From positions 695 to 64,694 of the forward strand of contig NZ_KB889908.1 of NCBI RefSeq assembly GCF_000372805.1: 64,000 nt of DNA, written 5' to 3'. Positions within the stretch are counted from its first letter, which is position 1, and each line of letters opens with the position of its first letter. The position numbers and the translations under genes were made by a program. The notes beneath the pieces were generated by a model, which saw only the letters and a list, made by a program, of their open reading frames with translations, ran no database searches and was not told the DNA's origin. This document shows, one piece after another, positions 63,826-64,000 of the stretch. The DNA is from Marinobacter gelidimuriae. GTDB taxonomy: Bacteria; Pseudomonadota; Gammaproteobacteria; Pseudomonadales; Oleiphilaceae.

Positions 63826-64000
63826 TTATTCGCCGCCCGCGAGACCAAAATCAGGTGCAGGGGCGTCACGCCAAAATCGTTCCAAGTCGTAAAATTCGCG
63901 AGCCGCCGGCATCATTACATGCACCACAACGTCACCCAAATCCACCAGTATCCAGTCGCTACCGCCTGCGCCTTCTATATGATCAACCCGAACACCCTGC
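63826..64000 (-). CDS. rsfS: Ribosome silencing factor RsfS, partial
   Basis: Only the C-terminal half (57 codons) is in the window; the 5' end lies beyond 64000. It reads [39 protein letters not shown], the characteristic RsfS (YbeB) block. RsfS binds L14 on free 50S subunits and blocks subunit joining in starvation. Confidence 0.95.
   Translation of the reverse strand, partial: QGVRVDHIEGAGGSDWILVDLGDVVVHVMMPAAREFYDLERFWRDAPAPDFGLAGGE

Overview
The window reads as a contiguous, mostly core-genome stretch of a marine-type gammaproteobacterium. Gene content and order (pilA/pilBCD-coaE-yacG; hemA-prfA-prmC-moeB divergent from TPR-lolB-ispE-tRNA-Gln-prs-rplY-pth-ychF; rpsF-rpsR-DUF2232-rplI-dnaB-alr; rsfS-rlmH-mrdA-rodA-rlpA-dacA-ybeD-lipB) resemble Pseudomonas and its relatives. 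The LuxR/DUF1329/DUF1302 locus, the PPi-type phosphofructokinase and the protein sequences suggest Marinobacter or a close relative. The genus is inferred, not proved.

Layout. 0.1-6.4 kb: type IV pilus locus, with a pilin and a Wzy/ligase-family membrane protein (probable pilin glycosyltransferase) on the minus strand and pilB-pilC-pilD on the plus strand; the pilin has a clear sigma-54 promoter. 6.4-10.2 kb: coaE, an unrecognised exported protein, yacG, a YfaZ-type outer-membrane protein and a Bax-like glucosaminidase. 10.3-16.5 kb: MalT-type LuxR regulator with DUF1329 and DUF1302 envelope proteins. 16.6-19 kb: an IS605-superfamily tnpB element (with a probable omega-RNA) that appears to split a small host gene, followed by an unknown ORF. 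19-32 kb: photolyase, then the moeB-prmC-prfA-hemA operon and the divergent lolB/ispE/prs/rplY/pth/ychF run. 32.3-34.5 kb: asparaginase, then a small gene graveyard (Aer-type PAS fragment, deleted methyltransferase, PACE transporter fragment) around a tRNA-Met. 34.6-41 kb: metY, lipA, a Spy-like protein, an RbgA-like GTPase, fabB and an oxygen-sensing FNR/Anr regulator with an FNR box at its own promoter. 41-50.3 kb: SDR protein, alr, dnaB, ribosomal proteins, rlmB, rnr. 50.6-57 kb: tRNA-Leu, ubiX, mpl, PPi-phosphofructokinase, a glutaredoxin, a YqaA-like protein and an ABC1/UbiB-family kinase. 57-64 kb: lipoylation and cell-elongation cluster, ending inside rsfS.

Two non-genic patterns stand out. 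First, a family of 25-bp perfect or near-perfect palindromes (GGGGACRGATTT type) occurs eight times in full plus several half copies, and in three places the first G of the palindrome is also the last base of a TAG stop codon. Second, many gene junctions carry short degenerate tandem arrays (12-17 bp period, about 4-7 units), often running up to the ribosome-binding site or start codon of the next gene (coaE, ispE, ylqF, the UbiB-family kinase, the IS-split gene, less clearly grxA). These arrays are not explained by any annotated feature and are the most unusual thing I see. No CRISPR array, prophage or obvious defence island is present.
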